From assembly GCF_001984825.2 (NCBI RefSeq), contig NZ_CP043318.1, forward strand, positions 2,914,001 to 2,978,000: a stretch of 64,000 nt of DNA. Reading direction: 5' to 3'. Below the pieces are notes generated by a model. That model saw nothing but the letters and a program-made list of their open reading frames with translations. It searched no databases and was not told where the DNA came from. How positions within the stretch are numbered: the first letter of the stretch is position 1; the number at the start of each line of letters is the position of its first letter. The position numbers and the translations under genes are program-made. Shown here in pieces: positions 63,940 to 64,000 of the stretch. The DNA comes from Enterobacter chengduensis. GTDB taxonomy: Bacteria; Pseudomonadota; Gammaproteobacteria; Enterobacterales; Enterobacteriaceae.

Positions 63940-64000
63940 TTAGCTATGCGCGCCGTGCAGGTGCTGTGGACGCGACGGCGTAAACCCCGATTGATAGCGC
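63940..64000 (-). CDS. dadA: 3' end of D-amino acid dehydrogenase gene dadA
   Basis: Only the last 19 codons are in the window, encoding RYQSGFTPSRPQHLHGAHS and a TAA stop at 63942-63940. The tail and position directly before dadX point to DadA, the FAD enzyme that oxidises D-alanine. AAGGAG in its end serves as the dadX ribosome site. Confidence 0.8.
   Translation of the reverse strand, partial: RYQSGFTPSRPQHLHGAHS

Overview
The window looks like a chromosome segment of an Enterobacterales species, most likely the Enterobacter cloacae complex. The right-hand third holds the E. coli-like order treA - ymgE - ycgR - emtA - ldcA - cvrA - dadX - dadA, REP/BIME elements sit between convergent genes, and the left part carries a complete type VI secretion (T6SS) locus with a Tae4 amidase module. 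This assignment rests on gene content and synteny as I know them; no search was run.

Region 1 (about 1-39,215, all minus strand) is the T6SS. Transcription runs from right to left: SH3 lipoprotein, tssJ, tssK, tssL (with an OmpA-like domain), tssM, tagF, tssA, tssB, tssC, a small membrane protein, a Rap1a-type immunity gene, tae4, tai4, hcp, an HExxH metallopeptidase-like effector candidate with a lipoprotein partner, tagH (FHA), pppA, an exported protein, tagJ/impE, tssE, tssF, tssG, clpV, ppkA, a membrane protein, a VgrG with a C-terminal glucosaminidase domain, and two tandem exported proteins that are probably its immunity proteins. A rho-independent terminator at about 7,541-7,566 separates this from the last unit: eagR, a 1,500-residue PAAR-Rhs toxin and its 72-residue presumed immunity protein. 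Beyond that lies a graveyard of displaced parts: a broken immunity-like remnant, an orphan Rhs tip with a different (TNT-like) toxin domain, and the start of that tip's presumed immunity gene. PpkA, PppA, TagH and TagF together point to threonine-phosphorylation control of firing. At least four predicted effectors (Tae4, VgrG-glucosaminidase, Rhs, HExxH protein) sit beside candidate immunity genes.

Region 2 (about 39,216-53,664) is accessory chromosome: a 1-kb non-coding stretch, a ydeP-like molybdopterin oxidoreductase with a LysR regulator, a PhnD-like protein without signal peptide, a fatty acid desaturase, a GlxA-like AraC regulator, a second-type GAPDH, an AT-rich HNH-nuclease toxin/immunity pair, an AraC regulator divergent from a NepI-like exporter, and a porin. 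The HNH pair lies between two perfect 116-bp copies of the GAPDH 3' end and next to a decayed copy of the GlxA-like gene, so it appears to be a duplication-associated insertion.

Region 3 (about 54,085-64,000) is core chromosome: periplasmic trehalase, a Fur-box-preceded TonB siderophore receptor, ymgE, ycgR with a textbook sigma-28 promoter, emtA, ldcA, cvrA and the dadX/dadA end.
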